A stretch of 64,000 nt of DNA from Tanytarsus gracilentus (Eukaryota; Arthropoda; Insecta; Diptera; Chironomidae): NCBI GenBank assembly GCA_038502055.1, contig JAXRKN010000042.1, positions 2,790,001 through 2,854,000 on the forward strand. The letters are read 5' to 3'. Of the stretch, positions 1 to 14,400 are shown one piece after another. A program made the position numbers and the translations under genes. Positions within the stretch are counted from its first letter, which is position 1. Each line of letters starts with the position of its first letter. A model generated the notes under the pieces. It made no database searches, was not told the DNA's origin, and was given only the letters and a program-made list of their open reading frames with translations.

Positions 1-3000
1 AAAAACTCATTCGTATGTGAAATAAAATGACGTAGAAAAAATGCCAAATGTCACGATTGACTGAACATTTTGAAACACCCAAAAAAAAAGGAATAATTTT
101 TTCCTTTTATTTTATGGTGAAGACATGAGGGTTGAAAAAAATTCATGGTTGTCATATTTAAAATTGAAGGATACACAAGCGATAGTTCAATTGAACACCA
201 AGATGCCTTTTTACCATGAAATAAATAATTTAACCCTTTTTCTCCCCTTTCCTTTCTCTTTGTGTCCTTCACACGAACCCGGAAGAATTTTTTTAAAACA
301 TTTTTTTTCTGCCGAGAAAGAGTTAAAGAGAAAAAAAGATAAAGCAAATTTTTTACCTTTCTTTGTTTATATTTTTTTGTCAATTTCGAGTGTATTTGTT
401 TTTATTGCTTTACGAGTTGCAATAAAACAGAAGAAATCACCTGAAGAATTTATTTGAATTCTTCACAGTCGCACAGCACCTAAAAATAAACAGTAGAAAA
501 TAAAAGCAGGCAGGAGGGAGACGACAGAGAGAAAAAGATAATTAAGCGTGGTTGAATTTCTCTCTCTCATCGACTTTGATATATTCGCATGTTCCCGCTA
601 TATAACATTCCGCATTTATTGAAAAGTCATTTAGATATTTTTTCTTTTTTTACGGCATTAGCATATTTGAGGGAAAATTTACATCACAAAAACATTTCTA
701 CACCGAACAAAAAGCCTATTCGATGCTCTCCGCTTACAGATTGCCTTCATTGTCGACATAAGGCTTAGAATGGAGTGAGCATGCACAACTGGGGCTCAAC
801 TCACTCTCGTTTGGTTTTCGTTGATGTTTAACCAGGGGTGCAGATTTGATTTTTTAACGATTTTATAAAATTTAAAATTATAAATTATGAAATCGTGCCA
901 AAAACAATTTTAAACATAAAATTTTTGAGATTTAAAATTGTTCAATTATTTTTCAAATACATAAAATTCTCTAAATCCTCCTCAAGCCACTGGCCTTCAA
1001 ATTTTAGCCAATTTAGAAAAGGAAAACGAATTTTTTTTGCATAATTCTTTGTTACCGTAGATTTTGCCTCTTCATGCTCCCGCTCAACATCAGATGGCAC
1101 AAATTGCCATATTGTAGACCGAAAAGTATATGCAGAATATATAAACAAGAAAAAATATGGTATTTGTACTGAAATTATTAAAATTAGTATTCTTATCATG
1201 TTTCATATTTTTTCTCCTTCAATATTATTTTTTACGTAAACCATTTCTTGTTCTTTCTGTTTTTTTTTGGATGGATGGTGAATGAACAAATTTTGGTATG
1301 ATGATGAGAAGTTAAAAAAGAAACAAAATGAATTCAGTTTTTAGAAGTGAACGCTAGACTTTTATATTACACCCGTAATTAGTTTTATATTACTGTAATT
1401 TCTTTCCATATTTTGTTACTTTGTTTTCGCCACAGTTCCTATCTCAATGACGTACTGAGTCGTAATAATTCTCTAATTCATTAAGATTCAAGATAGCAAA
1501 TAGAGAATTTTTTTGTAAATAATATTGAGCGCGATTTTTCTAACGATTTGAGTTGAGTTTAAAGATATTTTGAGAAGATAAATAAATTTTAAAAAAATTA
1601 TCAATTTAGACCATCAAGTCTAAATATTTGTCATCAACTTATCCCAATCTTCACATCTCAAACCCTTTCATAAACTCTCATCATCATTTGAGAAATTTTT
1701 TTGCTCATTATTAAACCACAAAGGCAATAGAGATAATTTTCGTAAGCCCAATGAATGTTTATATATTTAGTCACAAACTAATTGCCTTCAATCACTCCCC
1801 AAATTAGATGTCAGTCAATTAATATTTCTTCACCATATTCTCCTCATATGTGTAGAAAAACACGCGATGAAAAACTATTTCGTCTCAACTCGAGATTGAG
1901 AATTATTTGATATAGTTTTCATGTTTTTTTCTCTTGCAGCTTGTAATTTTAATCAAATAGAAATTGTGATGGAATTCATAAAAGTGTGAAGTGGAATAAA
2001 TAGCATAAAATAATTAAAGTTGTGTTAAAGATTTTTTCAGTTTACTCTGCCATGAACAATTTCATTTTTTTCACCCCCTATATAGAAAATGGATGCGTGT
2101 CTGTAGCACGTACACGAGTTCATGGAGGAAAATTTGCTCTCTCGATTTTCATAAAAACATGCGCGTTACTAAAAATCCATAAAAGATTTCTTCTCGCCTT
2201 GGTCGGAGCACTTTTATGTGCTGTAGCATGCAGAGCACAGCAGAAACTTTTTTTAAATCGATATTTTCCTTTTTTACAGCTATATCGATCTTGATTCTTG
2301 CGCTATGAGCTCAGCAATTTTCATTCTTCTCCTTTTATCTCATTTCGTGCTGGAATTAAAAGGATTTTCTTCTTTTTTCGCCCGATCTCGATAAAAACTT
2401 TTTTTCTTCGAGAAAAGTTTCTTGATTTTTTTTTCTGGGCGTTGTTTGTGTTTGAAAATATATTGAATTACCTTCATTGATATTCTGGTGGCGTGAATGA
2501 TGCACTTTCTATAAACTGGGTTTTGTCAAGTTATGAATTAGAATTTTGAATGGGATGAAAAATTTAGTTTTTGTGGTTAAAAAATTATTTTAGTACAAAT
2601 TTAAGTTTTAAATTAAATTCTAAATTTAATAAATTTTAATTATTTCTAGATTTTTACCGGCCTTTAAAACTCCCCGGCATGATTTACCGAAAATGTTTCA
2701 TTCAAAAAGCTCACATGCCGAGAACTACGGCAAAAATACATTTTAAAATCAATTCAAAGTCATTTTCGAAAAGAGAAAAGACCATCATCGTTTTTAACCA
2801 GTTTAAAAGGCACAATAGCGACCAATAAAAGCCATTATTTAAATCGATGCTTCACTTTACGAGAGAGGAAAAGACTTTTTTTTAAATAAAATCCACTTTT
2901 TGTGTCTTTTTATTGCACATGTGATGACTGAGATTTGCTGAATGCGCGAAATCAGAAAAGGAATTAAATGAAATGGAGCTGCCTGCAATAACGTTCTGTC

Positions 3001-5330
3001 TTTTATGAGCCTTCATTCTTATACATTCGCCTTCATTATCAATTGAAAAAAAATGTTGCAATGAAATCTCCGTTTTGTTTTTTCATTCAATCTCTCGCAC
3101 TGAATGGTATATGTAAGTGTGCAGAGGTAGAGTGTGGGTTAATGTTAACTGTTTATTTATAAAATTAGACTTAAGAAATTTGTTTTTGATGAGTTACAAA
3201 AGTGGTTTAGAATTTAAAAAAATAAAGAGAAAAATCTCTGAATTTCGGTTTAATTAAAGTAAAAAAAATAAATCCTGCACCATTAAAATTAATTTAATTT
3301 AATTTTTTGGATTCGAAGCTATGTCTTCAAAATTTTAAATATTTTTGCAATTTTTAATTCTTAAATAATTTGAAATTTTGTTAAATTTAAATTTTAATGA
3401 TTCAAAAAAATTTATTTTATATAATTTCCAACTTTATCCAAACTCTTTGTTCTCAATTAGAATCACCTTCGAGACCTCCCATGGTAATTTTCGATAAACT
3501 CAGCTTTTTAAACGTCATTCGCTAATTGGTTTCAATTTTGAAAATTCTTCGAGTTTCCGATAATTCTCACACTCTCAAAGCACTTTGCAAATCTCCTAAC
3601 TAAGGATCAATCCTCGTTAAAAATTGGACTTTATGTTAAATTCTTTCAATTAGACATTTTTCCCCAAAAATGGAATTTGAGATTTCTCTACATGAGATTA
3701 TTTTGTATGTGCTCTGAGCACTCAGAAGGTTATTGAACTAATAATTTTTTATGTCAGATGAAAATAAAAATGTCAGAGTGAGAAACTGAGTGACTATCGG
3801 AGTTTGATCATCTCTTGAAAGTTCTCAAGTGGATGCTAGTCACTTAAGTCTGCGTCTGCAGTTCAATTCCTTCTTTTTTATTATTTCTGGGTGCAATGAG
3901 TCGTAAAACGAGAAAAAATCGCATTTCCAATAAATTAAGTGCAATTTAAAAATCGTTAGCATACAATCACAAATTTCCATACGAATGCGGTCAATAAATA
4001 TACTTTTTCTGGCTGGCAATGGCAATAATAATAATTTTTTAGAGGTGGATAGGCCATAAGAATAGAAAGTTATGAGCACATTCACAAAACTAAAATAACA
4101 ACAACAAATTTCTTTCCTCTCGAGCGAGCGACAAAGCGAAATGTGCGAATGAAAGGTGAAAGAAGAGAGAAGAGAAAATGTCTGACTCCATAGCAACCAA
4201 TTGTTAAACGACTTTTTCGTGTGTATACCGTCATGCTGTTGTCGATGTCAGCCATCCTTTCTCATTGTGCATTTCATTCTTAATTTTTTTCATTTATTTT
4301 TTATTTATTATGAAGAAAATTTGTGGAAATTGTGGAATTGCTTTTTGATGATTTTTTCTTATTAAATTGAGAATTTTATTTTTGCTTCAAGGGGGAGACA
4401 CTTGATTTTTTTTAAAATAAATGTATTAATATTCGTAAATTTTACTTTATAAATTTATTACTATTGACATACCCTCGAATTTTATCTCTTAAAAATATCA
4501 CGAGTTCTTTCTCTCTCATGCAAAAGCGGCTTATTAAGAAGACGATGAGATAAACATTTTTTGATGTAAGGCTAAATTACTCACGAAATCTTCTTGAAGT
4601 CATATAAAATTGAATTTATTATGTAACGATGAGAAAAAATAATTTTTTTAATCAGAACCACGCGAAAAAAATTACAAAAATTGAGAAATAAATTGGAAAT
4701 TTTGTGTGACATGCAGAATTTTTTGAGAAGAGTTAAATTTTAAAAATCTTTAATTTTTTAAATTTTATTAAGGTGATTTATTGTGATTTTAAAAAATTTT
4801 AAACAACTTTTGCTTCAAACACCAAAAAATTAATGTCCATCCCTGGATTTTTTCATCATCTCATCTTCTCCCATTCCATCTGTCACTGCTTTTTCAGATT
4901 TCCAATAAGATTTCAATTTTTAAATTTGCATCTAATTAGAATAAAGAATTTTGCCAATTGCAATTTAAGCAATGCCATGTCTCAGTAAAGTGCCATCTAT
5001 TGAAAGAATCCTGGAACTAAATTTTATGCGCACACAGAAAAATTTACCCTGAAAAAACATCAAAGGAAAATTTTCATCTTTTCGAATAATTTTTTGATTT
5101 ATTGAAATTGTCTAAAAATTAAACATGATGCGATAAATTTTTACGACTGTTGTTCACGATGCTCGTTAATCATTTCACTCTCTCCTAAAAAGTAAACAAA
5201 ACGGAAAATTTTCTTCTTCTTTATTGCATTACACACACATGACATATGTTTATGGTTTATGATGCTGCACTTCAAAGAGCGCTCGATGATGATGTCGACC
5301 ATACTGGAAGTGAACCTGCTGTTGATGCTA
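1..5330. other. intergenic iab-type region, left part
   Basis: AT-rich non-coding DNA with homopolymer runs and stop codons in all frames. Apart from the weak ORF at 942-1199 I see no exon, RNA gene or transposon. By position, upstream of abd-A and beyond the iab-4/iab-8 hairpin, it corresponds to Hox cis-regulatory DNA between abd-A and Abd-B. No specific enhancer is identified. Confidence 0.6.
942..1199 (-). CDS. hypothetical small membrane-anchored ORF (weak)
   Basis: This 85-codon ORF starts with ATG and has a hydrophobic N-terminal third (about residues 2-26), compatible with one membrane segment or signal anchor. A charged, non-repetitive remainder follows, with a VEREHEEAK-like stretch and a WLKFEGQWLEEDLE segment. 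Its composition looks more protein-like than the surrounding AT-rich shadows. A splice-acceptor-like TTTCAG lies just inside the ORF, so it could be a terminal exon instead. I recognise no family, and it stands alone in otherwise non-coding Hox intergenic DNA. A chance ORF remains quite possible. Confidence 0.25.
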   Translation of the reverse strand: MIRILILIISVQIPYFFLFIYSAYTFRSTIWQFVPSDVEREHEEAKSTVTKNYAKKIRFPFLNWLKFEGQWLEEDLENFMYLKNN

Positions 5331-5406
5331 CCTCTTGTTACGTATACTGAAGGTAAATCCGGACAGATTAATAGCACTCAGGATACATTCAGTATACGTA
5401 CACGAA
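5331..5406 (+). ncRNA. mir-iab-8: microRNA precursor mir-iab-8 (sense to abd-A)
   Basis: A hairpin with a 12-bp perfect stem (5340-5351 pairing with 5388-5399) is extended by G353-C386, T354-A385 and ATCC/GGAT pairing (5357-5360 with 5381-5384). The 5' arm from 5338 begins TTACGTATACTGAAGG, which matches the iab-8-5p mature sequence of flies as I know it, including the seed. In Drosophila this strand is transcribed as part of the long iab-8 RNA, in the same direction as abd-A, and represses Ubx and abd-A. Here it lies 17 kb upstream of abd-A on the same strand, as expected. The host transcript is not identifiable from sequence. Confidence 0.9.
5331..5406 (-). ncRNA. mir-iab-4: microRNA precursor mir-iab-4 (antisense hairpin)
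   Basis: This is the reverse complement of the mir-iab-8 hairpin. The 22 nt on the minus strand from 5399 down to 5378 begin ACGTATACTGAATGTATC and match Drosophila iab-4-5p as I know it. The 3p arm (5361-5338) differs from the fly form around its 5' end, GGATTTACC here against GGTATACC in the fly. In flies iab-4 is transcribed opposite to abd-A and targets Ubx. The orientation agrees with the abd-A gene to the right. Confidence 0.9.
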
Positions 5407-5409
5407 GTT

Positions 5410-8400
5410 GCATCTTATCAACTGTGAATTGGAGTTTCCTGAAATGAAAAGAAGCAGAAAAGTGCGTGTCGACCGGCCATTTATCGGTGTCCATTTAAGA
5501 CAGTGTGCAATTATTTTTAGCCCCATTTTCAACCCCCAAGAGAAATTTGTTTGTTATAAAAAATTAATTTTTCAATAACATTGAAAGAAAGTTAATTTAG
5601 AGAGAAGAAGAAAATTTTCCTTTTCTCGTTATATGAAAATGAGAAAATTTCGCAATGATCCTCTTAAAAAATCCCTTGAGGGAATTTTTCCATCTCAACG
5701 TGTATCGCCTTTTGTTGTGTGTATTCAACATCAAATTTACATAATTTGCTCTGCAAACTTTTTAGCGTTCATTTTGAATTAAAATTGAAATGATTTTTTT
5801 TGTGTGTGTTGGTGCTCCATCGAGGATGATGCACAATAATTTTAGCATTTAGATTAACTTTCGTCATTATAAATAAATTCCCTCTACCATCATGATGATG
5901 CCGAGACATATGTCATTAACACAACTACTACCCTTATAACCTTTCATGCGCACACACACTCACAACCAATTTGACATCAATTTCATGTTTCAAATTTTTA
6001 TTTATGATATGAAAGCCCATTTAACATGATTTGTAAATCACATGAGACATTGTCTGTGTATTATATCGACATTTGCCTACATCATCATCATCGTACATGC
6101 CTAAATGAACCTCGCACTTCTTCAGGCGCGCGTGATTTTATCGATTTTGAGTAAGCAAAAAGAGCGAGAGACTTTTTAGTGCCTTTCTGTCGTCGAACAT
6201 CCCCCCGAAGTGTGATTGTAGGGAGGAAGGAAAAAAATTATAATCGAGAAGATGCGCATTTGAAAATCAATTTTTATGCATAAACAGAAAATGGAGAATT
6301 TTTCCCTTAAAAGTGCTCGCGGTTACTTTTTAATAAAAAATATATAAAATTTGTTTGAATTAGACGAGAGAAAGAAAAATTAATAAGCAGCCGTGATGAT
6401 ACACAGCATGAAAAATCATCCCCTATAGCCGTTGTGTAACAGCATTAAAAAGGATAGCACAAAATGGAAATAGAAAGGAGAATGGCAGCAACAGGAAGAA
6501 ATTGTCGCCATGAGTCGATTTGTTTAGCATTTATTACGAAAATCGATTTTCATTTAAGAGCGCAAATGGAATTTGAAGTTTGAGGAGACGAGTACTAAGG
6601 GGGTTGGAGGAATATTTAGTGGGAAGGATTTGAGGCGCGTGTAACAAGAGAAATTTTAAAGATTTCAAGGTTTTTGAAACTGAAACATTCAAATTGAACG
6701 TTGAATGAGATTTTAAACTCAAAATTTGATTGAAAAATTTTAATACAGCAATTTTGACATCTTAGTACACGTTTAGATAAAAAATTGAACTTTAAATAAG
6801 GTTTTCCAAATTTCTAGTTCAACCTTAAAATTAAATCCAAACAATTCCATCCCGCTCTCGTCGTACTAACCCCAAAATTACTAACTAAAAGGTGTCGAGT
6901 AAATTGTGAGTGCGGCGCTAGCTATAAAAATTTAGATTACACTAACAGCAGCAGCATCAAAGCACGCAGTAGAGTGTTTATGATAACGACTGCCATAAAT
7001 TCTAATTTTTTGCTGATGGTAATTTTAATTAAATTTAATTAACACATGTTTAAATGCGGAAAAGAGAAATGTGAGTGAGAGAGAGAACGAGAGACGTGTG
7101 TTTGTAATGTGTTCCTAGCAACAGAGCCAACATGAAACAAATACATGCTCCACAAAAGCCAATAGAGAGTGCCGAGTTATGTACACATACTCATGTATTA
7201 CACTCTCTTTCTTCTATATAATACATAGAAGATCTTTTCACACAGATTTTAACTTAAGAATGTTCCATAAAACGATGCTACACTCCTGCTGCTGCAAATT
7301 GTTTTAATTAAATTGTCGTACAATATTTGCTTTTCGCACACCGAATGGCAGAGTAGAGAAAAAATTGTTTAAATGCTATGTTGAATACTAATTTTTTTCA
7401 CGCCATCATCGAGTGAATTTTTCGCCACAAATTACTCACGAGAAAATTTAATTTTTTCATATCACACACGTCATTAATAACTGCCAAAAAAAAAGGTTAA
7501 ATGAAATTAATTTATTTTACCTCATCCGTAAAGGAGTCACCTAAAAATATTTTATTATTTTTTTCTCTCGTTGTGTAGTTCAGTCGAGTCTAATGAAGCA
7601 CTTTTTCAATACTGACTTATCAAATATTATTATAACTTTTTTTCTATTTTATTTCTAACGAAAACATTCAACTCTGTCGGAGTTGAGCTCGAGAGAGAGA
7701 AGAACTGTATAACACAAGCAAAAAACGAAACCAAATGGAAATAAAATAAGAAGTATATGCACGGGGCTGTGCGCTCAAATGTGTGTGCGTTTGATAGATG
7801 AGTCTCTCGAATCACTCTTTTGCCGACAGCCAGAAAACAGAAAAAAATATGAAATAATATCAAAATAATAAATTTTAGAGATATTTAAAGTAAAAACTGA
7901 AAAAAATTATAAGTGAAAAAATAATTCGAAGGAAATCAAAGAAAAATGATGCTTTCTCAACAACGTTTTGAAGCGATTTGATAAAAGGGACAAAGAAAAG
8001 TCCGCAAGAAGTTGCAAAACAATGAAAGGAAATTTTTTTGATATGTTGGAAAACCTCGCACACCATTATCATCATCATCGGGAAAAATACACCAACACAC
8101 TTACAGCTCACACACACAACCTTAGCTGAAAGCTTTCACAAACACATTCAAAGAGTTGTTTGAAAAAAGCTCTCTCGCCACATCAATCGCTCTCCCTGCA
8201 TTACATTTGGCCTTAGAGATGAATGAACGTTTTTGCCGAAGATATATTTGTCTTTTTCTATGTTGCACATTTTGCATTCTTGCAATTGCCATTTGTCTCT
8301 CGCAAATGCGGAAGGGATTTTTTCAACTCTCTCTCTCTCACAATGTCACACCGGTTCTATGTGGTATATAAAGAATTAAACTCATGCTCATGTCGTTTGA

Positions 8401-11400
8401 ACATGCAAATGTTCTTGAAAATCTCGAAACGACTTCTTTAAATAATTTTATACTTTTTTCTCTCACATTCAAAATGAGAAAACTTTTTCCATGATTGTGA
8501 AAGTAGAAGTTTTTGATAATAGAAAATCCCGGGTAAATGGCACCAAATGGATGGTGGAAATTCAAGAATCAATAGCGGAGAGAATGAGAGAGAAAAACTT
8601 TTTCATTAAAAGCAGCAGAAAACTCCGCATAATTTAATTATCAACCTTAATTTGGTTTTTTCTCCCTCTCACCACACTGCTGTTACAGAAAATTTTTCCT
8701 TAAGCGCCTTCCCGACTCACACTTCGCTCTCGATTAGAATTTTTTTCTGCTGTTGTTGTTTTAAATATATAACTTTTGGGCGCCTTTTGTTGTGTTGATG
8801 GCGTGGAGCGAGTGCGATGGGAGAGCGGAGATACAGTGAAGGGCGGCGGAACATAATGAGATTATGCTTTTTACTGTAAAGTGATCAAGGGATTAGAAAG
8901 AAGATAATGAGCGAAAAGTTTAGTTTTTATTTAGAAGACAGAGTGAAATGTTTTTGAAAATAATTTTTTAATCATAAAACACAACGACTAAAATTTAGAA
9001 AAATTAATTTTTTTTAAAAAATAATTTTATTCACAAATATTGAATTTTTCATAATCCTCTGCTCACCTGACAGTACTTTCAAACGCACACTAAAATGATA
9101 CGGCATCAGACGTCACTGCTTCAAGCTCTATTCTCTCATGTGGGCGAGATGTGTTCAAATCGAATCTCTTTTTTTATATTGTAACTTTAAGTGCTACATG
9201 TGTTACAAACTTTTTTCCTTTTTCCACATTTTTGCTATCTTTATAAGCTGCATGGATGATTTTTTCCTCTCAATATTATCCGCTAATTATCATTCCATAT
9301 GATGTCACGCTGAAATTAAATTTCACAACGGATTTTTTACCTTTTTCTGTAATGGTGGTTAGAGAACCTCAAAAAAGGATTTTTTTTAATATACCACGAG
9401 GTAAAATTCTAACACCGAAAAAAAGGGGGAGAGTTAAATTTCTAGCAAGAACCGAGCACTACCATGGCTAGTAGCGTTCATATAAAATCTTATAATTTAT
9501 GGCAATTGAAGCGTTCTGTTACCGAAAAAAGAGAACGTTTTTACGAAACAAAATCTTTTTTTTTTGCGAGAGAGAATCAGAAAGTGTATAATAAAATTGA
9601 AAATTTATGATTTTTTTCCTCAACAGTGCCTTTAAGGAGGATTTCTCTCTTTCCTTTCTTTTTCGCTTGTTTGGCTGCAAAAAAGATTATTAAGAAGGCG
9701 TTCGGAGTTTATATATATGAGAACTCTATGGAGGGAAGAGAGAAAAGCTTTTTAAATGGTTCTTTAAATTCATACACACAAGGGTGTGGCTGGTACATCT
9801 CTTACTCGACATGCTTTGCTTCTTTCACGGAGTTCTTTTAAATGAAAAATCCTTGCAGAAATAACAGAAAAAATCTCATTACATGCGAATGATAATAAAA
9901 TTATTGCCAATGTAGACAATGTATGAGGCTTTAATGCTCTTTCTGTATATGAGTGCATTTTATTTAAATATAACGGATAAGAAGTTTGAAAAAATATTTT
10001 TTACAATAAGTGAGTCGACTAAAACTTTCTTTAGAAGTTTAAAGTTCGAACCTAATTTTTTTTGATTATTGATAAGCGAAATTATTTTTTCTGTCATTAA
10101 TTTAACAAAACTAAAATATTTTAAAATTATAATTAAGTAAAATCAAATTTTCACCTGGTGCATCTCGGTCTCACTCACATCAACCTCTGATAAATTCAGT
10201 TCCACCTTTTTGAAATCCATTAAATGTGCATGTCGCATTTTTAAATTATTATGATGCATAAAATGCGGTTTTTAAAGAATGCATTTAGTCACGGTTATTT
10301 TCACATATCTCTTCACGTCTCGCATGTAAGTAGATAGACGCTTCCATTTAAGATAAAAAAAATACAGACAGAAAAACAAAAGAGACATTAACTTGAATTT
10401 ATCGTGAAGACAATTGACCTGAATATGCTTTTAAGGGATGATTTCTGATCGAGAGACAAAGAAAGTTCCACGCTCAATTAAATTTATTTAATTAAAAGTT
10501 TTATGAACGACACAGCGATACAGCGCACAACCGTATTTGCCGTCGGACATTTTATTATTCTCTACTTCTTCCCATCTTCGTTTCTCGCATCGTTATTCCA
10601 TGGCTGTGTAGAGGACGTGACAAAATGATTTTTTCTTTCTCTGTGAACCAAAAAAAGAATCTCTTAAAAATATAAATTGCAAAATAATTCGACAATTTAA
10701 AAAGTAATAAGTCCAATGTGTTTTTTTGGGGAGGACATTAAATGCATTACGTAAGCAGAAATTTTTTGCACATAAATTACATGTCCAATATTCACCCTTA
10801 AAACTGTTATGTATACACACATTCGATGCCATGCACACTCACTCACCATTCATTCATATTCTTAATAACTTTCCCATCATAATACCAGAAAAAAAGGAAA
10901 GGAGAAGAAAAGAGCAAAGTCGTAAAGAATTTTATGTATTTTTATGGAATATGGAAAATGTAATTTGAAGTCGATTTTTTCCTCTCCATACAATGTAGAC
11001 ATACACCATGTACATGACTGATAGAAAAATTATTGCCATTTATGATGAGTTTAATACTTTTTTTCTCTTTATGTTTATACAAAATTTTTTTGTGCATGAC
11101 ATCGCATGAAATTTAGAATCAATTGGAGGCTTGCTTTATCACTGATAGATCCTTGAACAGAAGCCAAATGCTGTTGTCACAAAATATCATCGGTATATCG
11201 TTAGGGAAATGTTATTTATACAAGGGAGTTTAAATTTAAAATTTACGTGAAAATTTAAAAATTTAATTAAATAAAATTTCCATCCCCTGCATTCACTTTA
11301 TTTGTTTAGTGATTCGTGTGTGACGGCAAAACTGAAATTTCATTTGCATATCTAAATATTCAACTCCAAATTTTTTTTCATCCTTTTCTCGTGAAAAGAG

Positions 11401-14400
11401 ACGATAACAACTAATGGAGATTAAAGTTATACCTGAATACACAGTGAAGAGCGACTAAATTGAGCTTTAAACAGTAAAAATTCGAAATTATCGCCGAAAG
11501 AAATGCTCGAGTAAAAATCAAGTGCCATCTAACCGTAAAATGGACAAAGTTTAAAATTAAAAACGTTCCTCCCTTTTTTTAGCTGTGGGATTTTTGATAT
11601 TTAAAGGATAAACTGATTAGACGGAGATAATATGCAAATTCAATGGCGTGTAACATCTCCACTGCCTACTTTCTATTCTCTTACGCTTCGCTTCCAAGGG
11701 TTTTAAAAGCAAGCAAAAAATATCAAATAAAATGAGAAGAAATTACATCCAAAAACTGTTTCTTTTCTTCTTGATTCCCTCGAGTGTGTATGGTGGTGGC
11801 GTAGAGGGAAAAATATCGTTAAATAGGAAAAAAAACGTGGACAGAAAATACAAATAGAATTGAAAGTTTTGCGACTTGCTAGTTTGAGCAAAATATACAG
11901 TTTTTATGGGGGATGTTTGCAAGATGTGGGCAGTTTTGAAAAGGTATGAAAATAATTTTGAAAATATGAAAACTTTTAATTATTAAAGGAACATGATGAA
12001 AAATTAAATGTAGAGGAAATATTTCAGAAAAACATGATTCAAAAAATTTCAATTCAGTGTGGAATTAAAGTTACTTCACCTAGATTTTCTTTATTATTAC
12101 ATTTATGTAATTCACATGATATTCTCGAGCTCCTTTTTCTGCTGGCTGGGTCGCTTTTTGTTGTTATCCCTTTTTTCTGCTGAACATAATCAGCCTCGAA
12201 GAGAAACATCTCGAAAGAGGAGCGAGAATATTTTTTTGATTTTGATTTCAAAAACTTTATGTACCAGAAAAAAAGAAACGAGATGTTGTTGAGAAGGAGA
12301 AAAAAAGGTATGTGATGATCACAAAGATGTTATCGCATTTAATGTTTGGAAGCACAAGCGCAATATTTTCTTAGATATGCGGAACTTGAAATTACACCGA
12401 GCTGCCCTTTTTTCCACTCTCAAAACGTTAACTCTCAAGGATAAAAATTGGATACATCGCAAAAGTATCGTAACCTTCCGTTTCTAAATTGGACGATGTA
12501 GAGGGCATGTAAGGTATGTTCTATTATCTCTCAAACTATACGAAATAACATCAAAAAATATTTTCGTACATGAGCAGCAAGAAAAAATATCTTTCGCAAG
12601 CCCCCTAAAAAAATGTAGAAAGAAATATCGAAAACAAATTGAGAAAAAATTTTTCCATACGCGCATCAATAAAAAAAATTCAAAGCCATAAAAACTTCAA
12701 GTTGAGTTGAATTCACCTCCCAATGATTCCATAGCTGGCATTAATTTACAGCAAAAAAAAACTCCATATTTATGCTTGGCGAGAGTGAGCTGAGGTGTAT
12801 TATTATATGGAGTCGTTCTAAAACCTCCTCTAAGTAGATTAACTAGATATGTCTTGTTAAATTATTCTCATATCAACATAAACTCGACTTTTGATTTTCA
12901 GGTATTGTTTTACATTCACACACAATCCACATTATATTTTTTTTCGGCATGTATATTGTAATTTTTCAAATTCCTTCATACTCTCTTTCATTCTCTCTCG
13001 CATCGCTTGATGAGAAAGATTTTTTAAAATAGACCAAACATCTTCTTAAATTGATAATAAAAGTCGTAAAATAAGCGAGTTTAATTTAAAATTTTACGAT
13101 TATTTTAATATTTATGGTTATGGATATAATTTGAAAAAGAAATATTCATAAAAAAGCAACTTATATACTTCAAACTATATACACACATGGTGCGGCTGCG
13201 GTGATTTTTAGTTTTTATTTTTCTTTGCATATATCCTTCGAAAAATATATATTTTTTATTGTTATGAGGGGCGGAACCATCACTGGTTTAATAAGTAATT
13301 TAACCAAAAAATAAATTGCAGTCACTAGGATTCGAACCTAGAACTTTTAAAAAAATATGAAAATGAATTCGTACAACTTGATTTAATTAAGTCAAGTTGC
13401 ATTCAAGTTTTAACCAAATTGTATTTACTGAAATTTTTAAAGGTTCGAGTCATAATTTTAACCACTTTTATATTTTGCTCATTTTAATACTTTTAACATC
13501 ATTAAACATTTCAAAATCAAACAAATCTTTCTCAAACGCCTCCAAGCGCTCCTCCCCTCATTTTCATATTCTCTCATCTCATCTCTCGACTTTGTAATTT
13601 GAATAGGTCTGTGCTGAGAAGTGAAATATTTATTGGCTATAGGTGAATGAAGAACTAAAGAAATCGAAACACGCATTTGGCATTTAATATATACGTCAGC
13701 AAACGAGATTCGATTTAAAATATTCCTCAACGCGGTGTGTGATAGCCATAGCCACAAATACTTGTCTCACACTCGATTAATTTATTTTTATTGTGAACAT
13801 TTTTCGTTAAAATTTATATATTTATGCGATTGACGACGTGATCAACAGCAGAGCTCTTCTTTTTTTCTGCACTCACTCAACTCGATGGCAATTTATCGAG
13901 TGCAGTGCAGAAAGTTGTGATTAATAAACAAAATGTGGCTTCAGTCATGCCCGGGCTTGAAGAATTTTAGTATGAAATTTATTTACAATATTTTATAGGC
14001 ATATAATTGATACTAAAAAAGTTTACGAGCAATAATTTTTTTTATGAAATGTTATTGATCATCACGCTATTAAAAATTTATGACCTTCTCCCTCAGAGAT
14101 TTTTTGATGTATCTATCGCTATCTGTGTGATGATTATGATCTTGTACTATTACTTTTTTTTCGGTAGCTTGATGAACCTGTCATGTTTTACAGCCACTAG
14201 GGTGGAAGCATGAAATTTTAAATGATCGAGAGATTTTATTGTGAAGATTTATGTTGACTATAAAGTGATCGATCGGTGGTTTATTGTGAGTTAATTGTTG
14301 ATGAGTTTAACAATTTGTTTCATTTTCAACTCTGGTTTAAAATTAAAAATTCATCACTTAATTTAATTCCTTCAATTCATTTTTTTTGATGAATTTTTAA

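Noticed and set aside
7070..7100. GAGAGAGA run as a GAGA-factor element
   Set aside because: An isolated simple repeat without companion PHO sites; such runs are common across this window.
13260..13420. Possible tRNA gene around the T-arm-like sequence at 13328
   Set aside because: A good T-arm is present on the minus strand, but no matching acceptor, D-arm or anticodon arm can be formed.
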